From Dyadobacter sp. CY345 (lineage in GTDB: Bacteria; Bacteroidota; Bacteroidia; Cytophagales; Spirosomataceae), in contig NZ_JAKFFS010000005.1 of the NCBI RefSeq assembly GCF_021502725.1, positions 434,001 to 498,000 of the forward strand: a stretch of 64,000 bases of DNA. The letters run 5' to 3'. The notes under the pieces are model-generated. The model saw nothing but the letters and a program-made list of their open reading frames with translations. It searched no databases and was not told the origin of the DNA. Positions 1 to 8,039 of this stretch are shown here, piece after piece. Position numbers and translations under genes: made by a program. Each line of letters begins with the position of its first letter. Position 1 is the stretch's first letter.

Positions 1-1000
1 AAAAAGCGGTGTACTGTCGCAGAACGGGCAATATAGCTTTGTAATAATACCTGTCACGCGGGTTTAATGGATTTACAGTTCCAAACACATTCTCCCAGAT
101 CACCAGTCCGCAGCCATTCACCCATGCATTTTGTATGAGCGTTGATTGTTCATGACTGAATCTAGACAGCCGGTAAATCATATGCTTTTGTTCCAGCCAG
201 TGGTTCCTTACCAGATGCGGCACTTCGCCAAATTCCAGATTTTTGTATTTTTCGTTCCAACCCACTTCCAGCCAGGACTGGTGTACGAGGTTTAATGCTT
301 CGGGGTTGATTGGAATCTCAGACTGAAATATGGCACCTTTTTTAGCTTGCTGTAAATTGTCAAAAAAACCGTCCACGATCGAAATCGTATCCAGATAAAC
401 TCCGTCAGCATCTATCTCCTTCACCATTTTCAAAAGTTCGTCTTCGTCCCGAATTCCCTGTTTTCTGGCAATATTGTCCCAGGGATTGTAGGCGATCATC
501 AACCTCTTGCCCATCGCATGAAGCTCGTCAGATAGTTTTTTCAGGCCATTGACACCGCCGGGTAAATTCCGGTAGAAATCAAATTGTGTCCTGTTGTCAA
601 AACCCAGCTGCGGATAGGTTGGCCACAGCACAACCACGTCCACACCACCGTACTGGTCTTCATGTTTTTGCAAACAGGCACGAATGTCGAAATTCCCGTT
701 CTGGTCATAAAGTGTCTTTTCATTGGCCATCAAAAAGAATGTGGAATATGCATGGGAAGCCCAGTTAAAGTCAGGATTGCGGTAATTTTCATTGTTGTAA
801 TGCAAATATTGAAGTGTAGAATCCTTCCAGATCTTCAACTCGTTTCGCCACGCATCCCATTTCTCAGGGTTCGTGGGCGCTTCGATCAGCTGATAGTGTC
901 GCTTGGTAAGTCCCTGCGCATTATTTTCCTGCGACCAGCCTTTTGTGAACAGGAATAAATAAAAAAATAAGAAAAAATATAAGGATTTACGATTTAACAT
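1..1000 (-). CDS. Secreted TIM-barrel glycosidase-like protein (C-terminus cut by window edge)
   Basis: The reading frame is open from the ATG at 998-1000 to the window edge, giving about 333 residues without a stop. A Phe/Leu-rich N-terminal segment followed by TKGWSQEN reads as a Sec signal peptide. The stretch LWPTYPQLGFDNRTQFD followed by a short loop and MGKRLMIAYNPWD resembles the N-terminal TIM-barrel found in some Bacteroidota proteins annotated with formylglycine-generating-enzyme domains. A later DGVYLDTIS motif could supply a catalytic Asp. The start lies 1 bp after the stop of the GH28-like gene, so it is the last visible cistron of the locus. Activity is unknown; a hydrolase acting on the same glycan is inferred. 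Confidence 0.6.
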   Translation of the reverse strand, partial: MLNRKSLYFFLFFYLFLFTKGWSQENNAQGLTKRHYQLIEAPTNPEKWDAWRNELKIWKDSTLQYLHYNNENYRNPDFNWASHAYSTFFLMANEKTLYDQNGNFDIRACLQKHEDQYGGVDVVVLWPTYPQLGFDNRTQFDFYRNLPGGVNGLKKLSDELHAMGKRLMIAYNPWDNIARKQGIRDEDELLKMVKEIDADGVYLDTISIVDGFFDNLQQAKKGAIFQSEIPINPEALNLVHQSWLEVGWNEKYKNLEFGEVPHLVRNHWLEQKHMIYRLSRFSHEQSTLIQNAWVNGCGLVIWENVFGTVNPLNPRDRYYYKAILPVLRQYTAF

Positions 1001-1001
1001 T

Positions 1002-2498
1002 TTAATTCTGAATATCAATTTTTTCACTTCCGGACTGGGAAAAATCTTTTTTGCTATCACTTAATTTACGGCCGTTTACTATTACGTCCTTTAATTCAAT
1101 ACCCTGAACATGATCCGTCACAAAAGCTGGCCGTGACTCTTGCTCAGGAAATGTTAATGAAATATTGGACAGGCTTATCCCTTTTGCATTCCTGATATAA
1201 AACCCGCTTGCAGGCAACCGCATACCGAAAGTCAGACGGTTTTCAGGGTAACCTTTTATGTCTTCCTTTATTTGAGCTGGAAAAGTTTTCAGGAGCTCAG
1301 CATTTACACCGATCTTAACTTGAATGTCAATATTGGAAAGCGTGATATCCTCCACAAGGCTGTTTTCCAAACCGGCGATGATGGATGGAATGATGCTTCT
1401 GCTTTCTGCACGGATATTCTGTATTAAAATGTGACGCATCACAGAAGGTTTTTTATCCGGATTCATAAACCTGGCCCCGACCCGAATGAAGATCGGACTG
1501 AGCATATCGGACATGACAATATTCGAGATATTGATATTTTCAACAATTCCCCCGTCGACGCCCAGAATAACAATTCCAGTATTCACGCTCTGCTGGTCAG
1601 GCTGATCAACGAGATCCGGTGTCATTTTCCAGTGACGGTATCCGTTATATGATGCTTTTTTTACAATGCAATTATTTACTGTGATGTTTCGAAAGCCACT
1701 CCGGGAGCCGGTGCCAAATTTAATTCCGTTACACAGCGATGAAAGTATACAGTTGGTGACCGTGATGTTCTCGCAGAATTTTTCCAGATACTCGCTTTTA
1801 AAACAAAGCGCGTCATCTTCGGCATCAATAATGCAATTCGTGATGGTAACATCTTTCGCATCCATATCCAGGCCATCGCAGTTCCAGTTGGACATACTTC
1901 GGAGATAAATTCCGTCGACATTCACACGCTCACAACCTGAAATTGAAACGGTAATCTGCGCCGAATTGAGTACTTGGATGCCTTTTAACAGCACATCCAT
2001 ACAACCTATAAAAAACAGATTTTTGGGTCTGCCATCTTTATTTAACCCAAGTTGAAATTCCTTTCCATCGCCTGCGCCCCTGATAGCACCTAAGCCATAT
2101 ATGCCGGTATGAGCAGCGCGGTCTGCAATGATGATCGCTTTCATGCTTTCTACATACAGACCGTTGTGGGTAATGGTGCCAAACTTTTTCGCTTCCACAA
2201 TCGAATGGTCGGGATAATCGGCAGCGTCATAACTTCCTTGCAGCACGGCTCCGGGCATCAGGTTGAGATATACATTGGATTTCAAAAAAACGGTACCTGT
2301 AAAATAGCGACCCGCAGGCACCATCACCTCTCCTCCGCCTTTGGCAAAACATTGGTCAATAGCAGATTGAATGGCCCGGGTATTCAGGAATGTGCTATCA
2401 GTTTTGGCACCGAAGTCAGTTATATTATATTGCTGTGCAATAATTCGCAGTGTCGACAAAACCACAAAAAGCGCAGAAAAAAGGATACGGATTCTCAT
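1002..2498 (-). CDS. GH28-like polygalacturonase family protein, atypical active site
   Basis: A 498-residue protein with an N-terminal signal peptide ending near ALFVVLSTLRIIAQQ. The segment NITDFGAKTDS, then a GG and a VPAGRYFTG segment, is the standard start of GH28 right-handed beta-helix enzymes. GH28 uses three Asp residues; here D208 (NCDGLD) and D228/D229 (EDDA) are visible. The usual Gly-His-Gly motif is replaced by LCNGIKFGT around residues 255-263, so the catalytic His is absent at the expected place. This puts it among divergent GH28-like proteins, which may be exo-acting or act on rhamnogalacturonan. It sits between a PL9-like gene and a TIM-barrel gene in the same operon, consistent with a pectin-type substrate. 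Confidence 0.82.
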   Translation of the reverse strand: MRIRILFSALFVVLSTLRIIAQQYNITDFGAKTDSTFLNTRAIQSAIDQCFAKGGGEVMVPAGRYFTGTVFLKSNVYLNLMPGAVLQGSYDAADYPDHSIVEAKKFGTITHNGLYVESMKAIIIADRAAHTGIYGLGAIRGAGDGKEFQLGLNKDGRPKNLFFIGCMDVLLKGIQVLNSAQITVSISGCERVNVDGIYLRSMSNWNCDGLDMDAKDVTITNCIIDAEDDALCFKSEYLEKFCENITVTNCILSSLCNGIKFGTGSRSGFRNITVNNCIVKKASYNGYRHWKMTPDLVDQPDQQSVNTGIVILGVDGGIVENINISNIVMSDMLSPIFIRVGARFMNPDKKPSVMRHILIQNIRAESRSIIPSIIAGLENSLVEDITLSNIDIQVKIGVNAELLKTFPAQIKEDIKGYPENRLTFGMRLPASGFYIRNAKGISLSNISLTFPEQESRPAFVTDHVQGIELKDVIVNGRKLSDSKKDFSQSGSEKIDIQN

Positions 2499-2510
2499 AC
2501 TTTTTTTGCA

Positions 2511-3851
2511 TTATTTACAATCCGTACATTCATAAGCTCCCCGGTCTGGTGCAGCACCTTTGGGACGACTAATGCCCAGAATATCTTTAAGACTATACTG
2601 ACCATTAACCTGACTTCCCTGATCGATGGCCGGACTACCTTTTTTTATCTTAAAATCAGCCTTAGCATGGTCTGTCGACGGGTTTACAAATTGCGGATCG
2701 GCCTCAATATCTTGCTTCCCTTTAAAACCGATTTTACCGTTGAAATAAATATTATTGGCATAAATCTCAGTCGGATTTTTTGGCATCGAATTGCACTGCC
2801 CGCCTTCCCGCGCATTCATAATGTTGTTGATGATATTTACGTCGTGGCACTGGTTGGTGTAAATATCTGGATAGTTCATGACCGTACCGTTATGGTAAGC
2901 GGTGTTATTAATGATATCTACATGGTCGGCTTTGAACGAATGGATTCCAGACCCGCCATTATTGAAACTCACGTTATTTTCAACCAGTGTCCTGCCTGTA
3001 TATGCCTGGTCAGCCGTTGCCGATGCCGCATCCTGATTATCATAAGCATGTTGATTAACGTCAATAATAATGCCATTTCCATCACTAAGTCTTTTAAGTT
3101 GGGCCCAGGGAACCGTCGTTTTATTGTTACTGACGACATTGTTTCGTATAAAGTTTTTGTAGGTAGTTATTCTATCACTGTTAAACGGCGTAAGAATGCT
3201 GATTCCGCTTCCGGCATACATCATATACCATGCATTATTAAAAACAACATTGTTCTCGATCGTCAGATAGTCCGCCTGGATTGCATTGATGCCGCCACCT
3301 GGAAAATCATGTACGGTACAATGCCGGACTATGATATGATGGGGAAATCTGGATTCTTTTTTGGGGCCACCGATTGTAATCGCATTGGTATTATATCCAG
3401 CATAATAGGCGTAGTTTGTTCCGCCATTGATGTGCTCGCTGTAAACTGTCATCGCTCCCTCGTAGGTAAGATTGGAATTGTTGCCTGCCAGTTCAAAGCC
3501 TTCCAATAAAATGTAAGAGCCATTGACAGACACCGCGTTCCAAACGTTTCCGGCGGCTGTAATTTTCGGTTTGTGCCCTTTTAGTGCTTTAATGGTAATG
3601 TAAGCATCCTGTCTGCCTGAGTTTTTTATATTCAGGATAGCCCCAGAAGTGGTATTATAGGTGCCGTTGAGCACAAAAACGGTGTCTCCCGGCTGGGCTG
3701 TATCAGCGCCTTTCTGAAGGCTTTGAAATGCTTTTGCCTGCGATTTTCCGCTGTTATCATCACTTCCATTGGGAGAGACATAGTAACTGGTTGCGTAGGC
3801 ATTATTGAAAAAACAAATGGCTGATAGTATGCAAGCGCTTAATTTCATCAT
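2511..3851 (-). CDS. Right-handed parallel beta-helix protein, PL9-like pectate lyase
   Basis: A 446-residue secreted protein (signal peptide to about residue 20, ending NNAYA). The N-terminus YYVSPNGSDDNSG, followed by AQPGDTVFVLNGTYN, is the DUF1565-type opening of parallel beta-helix polysaccharide lyases of the PL9 type. Asn-ladder repeats such as IENNVVFNN, VENNVSFNN and IINNTAYHN follow. The C-terminal GISRPKGAAPDRGAYE is the common end of this fold. PL9 enzymes cleave homogalacturonan or rhamnogalacturonan by beta-elimination; the catalytic Lys and calcium-binding Asp residues cannot be assigned by eye. Tight spacing with neighbours on both sides indicates one operon. Confidence 0.72.
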   Translation of the reverse strand: MMKLSACILSAICFFNNAYATSYYVSPNGSDDNSGKSQAKAFQSLQKGADTAQPGDTVFVLNGTYNTTSGAILNIKNSGRQDAYITIKALKGHKPKITAAGNVWNAVSVNGSYILLEGFELAGNNSNLTYEGAMTVYSEHINGGTNYAYYAGYNTNAITIGGPKKESRFPHHIIVRHCTVHDFPGGGINAIQADYLTIENNVVFNNAWYMMYAGSGISILTPFNSDRITTYKNFIRNNVVSNNKTTVPWAQLKRLSDGNGIIIDVNQHAYDNQDAASATADQAYTGRTLVENNVSFNNGGSGIHSFKADHVDIINNTAYHNGTVMNYPDIYTNQCHDVNIINNIMNAREGGQCNSMPKNPTEIYANNIYFNGKIGFKGKQDIEADPQFVNPSTDHAKADFKIKKGSPAIDQGSQVNGQYSLKDILGISRPKGAAPDRGAYECTDCK

Positions 3852-3853
3852 TT

Positions 3854-4822
3854 TTATTCAGGTTGTTTATTTTTCCAGAGTTTAAAATCGTCCCAATAGA
3901 TTTGCAGCGTTTTGCTTTGTGATTTCATAAAACTTACCAATTCTTTGGAGGTGTAAAGTTTCATCGGATTATAGCCGGTAAGTCCGTTGGGAGCAGGATC
4001 GAAGGTATTGTGTGTAAAATTTCTTACATCATAGACCACCTGTCTGTTTCCACCGTCGGGGGTAATGGCCATGTAAAATCTGCCCGTTTGACTATCCCCT
4101 TCTTTGAAATAATAGTCCATCGTAAACCACTTCCCGACCGGGACTTTGACGCTGTCATTCTTTGCTTTCCAGACTTCTTTCTGACCGGCATTTTCTGCAT
4201 TTAGTATAAAATACAGATCACTTTCACCCGCAGGTTTCCCGATCCCTAATGTGATCCGGAAGCCATATTTTTCCGTGGACGCCCACCATTCATTGTTCCA
4301 GAATTCCGATATGGTCAGCCAGGATACACCTTTGGGATATTTTTTTAACGTATTAAAATCGTCAGCAAGAAATACCCTCACCGATTGATAGAATTCTTTG
4401 TAACCTCCCTTGATCCCATACAAATCTGCCTGAACACGCGCTTTTTCCTGATTTTCACTCGCAAGCCAATAGTCATTCAGCCAGAAGTGGAGCACTTTAT
4501 TTTTTGGATTTACAGGATCCGAAACAATGTCTGTATACCGCTTGCTGTCGTCCCCTCCGGTGTATTCAAACCGGAATGTGGTGCCGCCTTTATTTTCCAG
4601 GTCTTTGACCCAGTCACTTTTTTCCGACTGCGAATTGTCCCGCCCGATCATATCGTGCCGGGAGCCGTCGGGGATCACTTTCGATCCCTCTTCAAAACCA
4701 GATTGAAAGATAAGCTCCGCAGGAGATGCGGACGGAACTGACGTCTTTTGAGTTTTGTCTACCTGCGCGCCGCATCCCAGGCTGACAGTCAGCAAAACGA
4801 TTATGATGTAAGCTATTTTCAA
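3854..4822 (-). CDS. Concanavalin-like jelly-roll lipoprotein, possible polysaccharide lyase
   Basis: A 322-residue protein. The N-terminus MKIAYIIIVLLTVSLGCGAQ carries a lipobox (SLGC), so it is probably a lipoprotein. The opening ELIFQSGFEEGS, the middle WLTISEFWNNEWW and the end LQIYWDDFKLWK are typical of a two-sheet jelly-roll of the alginate/heparin-lyase or LamG type. No family is certain from sequence alone. The stop lies 2 bp before the downstream PL9-like start, so co-translation is likely. A lyase or a glycan-binding surface protein are the two main options; the operon context favours a role on the imported or surface-bound glycan. Confidence 0.6.
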   Translation of the reverse strand: MKIAYIIIVLLTVSLGCGAQVDKTQKTSVPSASPAELIFQSGFEEGSKVIPDGSRHDMIGRDNSQSEKSDWVKDLENKGGTTFRFEYTGGDDSKRYTDIVSDPVNPKNKVLHFWLNDYWLASENQEKARVQADLYGIKGGYKEFYQSVRVFLADDFNTLKKYPKGVSWLTISEFWNNEWWASTEKYGFRITLGIGKPAGESDLYFILNAENAGQKEVWKAKNDSVKVPVGKWFTMDYYFKEGDSQTGRFYMAITPDGGNRQVVYDVRNFTHNTFDPAPNGLTGYNPMKLYTSKELVSFMKSQSKTLQIYWDDFKLWKNKQPE

Positions 4823-4909
4823 ATGTTCCAGTGGATATGATTGGGTGAATTTAATTTAAATGTCCAGAGGTGAGAATACGCCTTATCCAAAGAGAGGCAA
4901 GCAATTGCT

Positions 4910-6253
4910 TCAAACTATAACATCCCAACCCTTAGCATATTCCCTCGACCAGAGTTTCATAGCCTCTTTGTCATCCAGAATGTGCCCGTTTGACGGATCA
5001 CATTTCAACGTTCTTCCTACCCGGTAGGAAATATTGCCAAGCTGTGGAAGCAAAGTTGATTTATGACCTTCCAAAATCGGTGCATTAATTTTTTCATTTC
5101 CACGGATTGCCTTACAGAAATTTGCCAGGTGCATTCCGTCTAGCTTCTCTAACGGGCTGACGGTATTAGTAGCGTCGAACGGCGTATCATCCTTAACCTC
5201 CGCAACCAGTTTGTTACCCATGTCATACACCTGAAAACTGTTGGCTCCCGGGTATACAATCGTGCCTTTGTCACCATAAAAAATGACGCCCCTGCCGCTG
5301 CCCTCAGAATTATAGCCATTGCAGCTTCTACCTTCCCAGGTACAGGCGGTATTATTCCCGAAATTATAAGTGATAGTCTGCGTGTCCGGCGTTTCCCAAT
5401 CGTCCTGAAAATGAAACCTCCCCCCTGCCGAAACGACTTGCGTCGGGTAGTCCACACCTAGTCCCCAACGAATTACATCCAGCTCATGGGTACCATTGTT
5501 GAGTGATTCGCCGGTACCCCAGTTCCAGAACCAGTGCCAATTATAATGCACCAGATTATCTTTGTAATCACGGCGCGGTGCCGGGCCCTGCCACAGGTCG
5601 AAATCCAGATTTTTAGGAACCGCCGCTACCGAACCTTTTCCGATAGATTTACGACTGTTTACATACCAGCCCCTCGCAAAATAAACCCGCCCGATCTGGC
5701 CCTCATGTAATCTCGCAATCATGTCTTTTACATTGCAAAAAGTCCGTCGCTGGCTACCCATTTGCACGACCTTTTTATACTTATTAGTCGCCTCCACAAG
5801 CAACTCACCCTCCCGTGGGTTATGGCTGCAAGGTTTTTCAACATAAACATGCTTTCCGGCTTGTAAGGCCACGATAGCCGCCGGGGTATGCCAGTGATCA
5901 GGTGCCGCTATGGCGACTGCATCAAAATCCTTCTTCTCAAGCATTTTTCTTATATCACTGAATCCCTGCGGTTTTTTTCCTGTAATCTTCTCAATTTCTG
6001 TGATCGTTTTTTCGAGGACTTTCGCGTCAGGATCACAGACATAGGCGATCTCCACATTGGGTAAAGAGGCAAAGGTTTTCGCCAGGAACATCCCGCGGCT
6101 GTTCGTCCCCATCATGCCAAGTACCACTTTCTCATTAGGTTGTCCGCGAAAAGCATACAGGTCGGAAACGGTCAGCATCCCCGCCGTTCCCAATGCGGTA
6201 GTTTTTATAAAATCACGACGATTTTGCATATCTGTGTTGGTTTGCAATAACAT
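4910..6253 (-). CDS. Tat-exported Gfo/Idh/MocA family oxidoreductase
   Basis: A 447-residue protein. A twin-Arg motif (NRRDFIK) at residues 11-17 followed by a short hydrophobic stretch is a Tat signal, which is how folded cofactor-bearing Gfo/Idh proteins leave the cytoplasm. The Rossmann part shows GMMGTNSRG, DHWHTPA and HVYVEKP, the family's nucleotide-binding and EKP motifs. A purine-rich GAAGAGAAG sits about 7 bp before the ATG at 6253; an internal ATG at 6229 is the alternative start. Exported members include NAD-dependent glycosidases such as GH109, so it may either oxidise a sugar or cleave a glycosidic bond. It lies between susD and the lyase-like genes of the same operon. Confidence 0.85.
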   Translation of the reverse strand: MLLQTNTDMQNRRDFIKTTALGTAGMLTVSDLYAFRGQPNEKVVLGMMGTNSRGMFLAKTFASLPNVEIAYVCDPDAKVLEKTITEIEKITGKKPQGFSDIRKMLEKKDFDAVAIAAPDHWHTPAAIVALQAGKHVYVEKPCSHNPREGELLVEATNKYKKVVQMGSQRRTFCNVKDMIARLHEGQIGRVYFARGWYVNSRKSIGKGSVAAVPKNLDFDLWQGPAPRRDYKDNLVHYNWHWFWNWGTGESLNNGTHELDVIRWGLGVDYPTQVVSAGGRFHFQDDWETPDTQTITYNFGNNTACTWEGRSCNGYNSEGSGRGVIFYGDKGTIVYPGANSFQVYDMGNKLVAEVKDDTPFDATNTVSPLEKLDGMHLANFCKAIRGNEKINAPILEGHKSTLLPQLGNISYRVGRTLKCDPSNGHILDDKEAMKLWSREYAKGWDVIV

Positions 6254-6288
6254 TATTACTTCTCTTCAAATGCATTTTTGACTTCAAA

Positions 6289-8019
6289 CTACCACAATGG
6301 ATTTTGTATCAAAGCACTTGAAATACTGATCTCGCCCTGTGGAATCGGATAAAGGTACATTCTAGCTGTAAAGACTCTATCCTCAACTTTGGTGGGTTGG
6401 TAAGTAAAAGTGCTGTCATTAACTCTCGAAATGGAAACCCCGCGCAAAGGAGTGCCTAGTGTCGTTTCAGCCAGCATCCAGCGACGTACGTCCCAGAAAC
6501 GATGATCCTCGAAAGCAAATTCCACACGCTTTTCATTGCGAATTCGTTCGCGCATTTCAACCTGGGACAAATTGGCGGGCAGCGGCGGCATGGCTACACT
6601 GGTTCTGGTGCGAACCAGATCTACGTACTTTTTAATATCAGGATTGCCCGGGCTCCATTCATTGAGTGCCTCAGCATAATTTAGATAAATTTCAGGATAA
6701 CGGATGATGATCCAACTATGAACACCTGTATTTCCGTTCAGCAGATTGAGGCTTTCGATCTGATATTTTCTGAGATAGTAACCTGTTTTGGAAGCATTGA
6801 TGATCGGTTTTCCATCCAGTCCACCTGACCAAAGCTGGACTTTTCGTTGCGGAGTACCAAACGTGCTGTTGTTCGTGATAACCGACATCCCAAGGCGCGG
6901 ATCACGGTTCGCATACGGGTTAGCAGCCATAACCGGATCGTTCCAGTTGAACTTCACGGCGGTAGTCGCGTTTACCTTCACTTCGTACGCATCCACCAGG
7001 TCCTGAGAAGGCGTATTGCCGCTTAGCCCGAGATTAAAACCGATCGGCGAGTTATTCTTTTCAAATTGGTTGCTCGCACCATTCCGCCTGGTAAAAATAA
7101 TTTCGTTGTTGTTGAAAGTATTAAACAGTGATTTGTAGTTACCCAGATTTGGAAGTGCATCGGCATCGATAACAGCCTTGGCAGCATCAGAAGCCGCTTT
7201 CCAACGTGCTGCCCGGTCACCTACCGGCAGAGAGATCAATTCAGGTTTGGCAAATCCGCCAGCCCAGGATGGATTGTTGAAAAGCTCACTGGCAGCATAC
7301 AATAACACCCTGCTTTTCAGTGCCAGCGCCGCTACTTTTGTTACCCTGCCCAAATCTGTACCGGACACGTATGGTGCTGTTGACCCATTGAGCGGTAATT
7401 TGACGGCGGCCGAGTCACATTCAGAAGTTATAAACTGAATGCACTCTTCCAGCGAATTCCTGCCAACTTTCGTGTAGTCGTCTTCCAGTGAAAAAACGTT
7501 ATTTAAAATCGGGACGCCACCGTAACGTTTCACAAGTTCAAAATAAAAGTATGCGCGCAGAAAACGTGACTCGTATTTCCATCTGGTAATGGCTGCCAGA
7601 TTGGTATTGTAAACAGCCTGCGCAGATGACGACGGATCAAGTTTCCACGGATCCAGATTAATATCATCGGTTGATAACAAAAACTGGTTCACCTTCCTGA
7701 TACCACGGTAGTAGGTCGCCCAGACAGGGTCGGGGTTGCTCACCGCACTCCAGCTTCCACTGTTAAAAGCCTGAATGGCATTATTTTCAGTTGTAAACTC
7801 CGATTCATCCGAAGCGGATGCCATCATCGCTGCACCGCCGATGTATACCGTTCCATCAGGTATGTCAGCGTAGATGGAGTTCAGTAAATTCTGCACATTG
7901 GTAAAGGACTGCTCGATCTCATTCCTCCCGATTGAGGTGACAAACTCCCTGTCAAGATCCTGGCAAGCTGTTAAGGTCAATAAAATTCCAGCCGTTAATA
8001 CTTGGATATATCTTTTCAT
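6289..8019 (-). CDS. susD-like: SusD/RagB family surface glycan-binding lipoprotein (second pair)
   Basis: A 576-residue protein with lipoprotein signal MKRYIQVLTAGILLTLTAC. Family features are RFLRAYFYFELVKRYGGVPI in the N-terminal helical (SusD-like) part, and the C-terminal IIIRYPEIYLNYAEALNEW, MRERIRNEKRVEFAFEDHRFWDVRRW and YLYPIPQGEI of the RagB/SusD domain. It forms the lid of the outer-membrane transporter encoded just upstream (8040-10934), which ends 20 bp before this start. It is the second SusD of the locus. Confidence 0.95.
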   Translation of the reverse strand: MKRYIQVLTAGILLTLTACQDLDREFVTSIGRNEIEQSFTNVQNLLNSIYADIPDGTVYIGGAAMMASASDESEFTTENNAIQAFNSGSWSAVSNPDPVWATYYRGIRKVNQFLLSTDDINLDPWKLDPSSSAQAVYNTNLAAITRWKYESRFLRAYFYFELVKRYGGVPILNNVFSLEDDYTKVGRNSLEECIQFITSECDSAAVKLPLNGSTAPYVSGTDLGRVTKVAALALKSRVLLYAASELFNNPSWAGGFAKPELISLPVGDRAARWKAASDAAKAVIDADALPNLGNYKSLFNTFNNNEIIFTRRNGASNQFEKNNSPIGFNLGLSGNTPSQDLVDAYEVKVNATTAVKFNWNDPVMAANPYANRDPRLGMSVITNNSTFGTPQRKVQLWSGGLDGKPIINASKTGYYLRKYQIESLNLLNGNTGVHSWIIIRYPEIYLNYAEALNEWSPGNPDIKKYVDLVRTRTSVAMPPLPANLSQVEMRERIRNEKRVEFAFEDHRFWDVRRWMLAETTLGTPLRGVSISRVNDSTFTYQPTKVEDRVFTARMYLYPIPQGEISISSALIQNPLW

Positions 8020-8039
8020 ACTGTTTCTGATTTGAAATA

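Noticed and set aside
2109-3509. A 466-codon open frame on the plus strand
   Set aside because: It overlaps the GH28-like and PL9-like genes on the other strand, both strongly supported by motifs; the product has no family features.
4899-4910. 12-bp palindrome AAGCAATTGCTT next to the Gfo/Idh stop
   Set aside because: Short, AT-rich and without a T-tract; not enough for an operator or a terminator.
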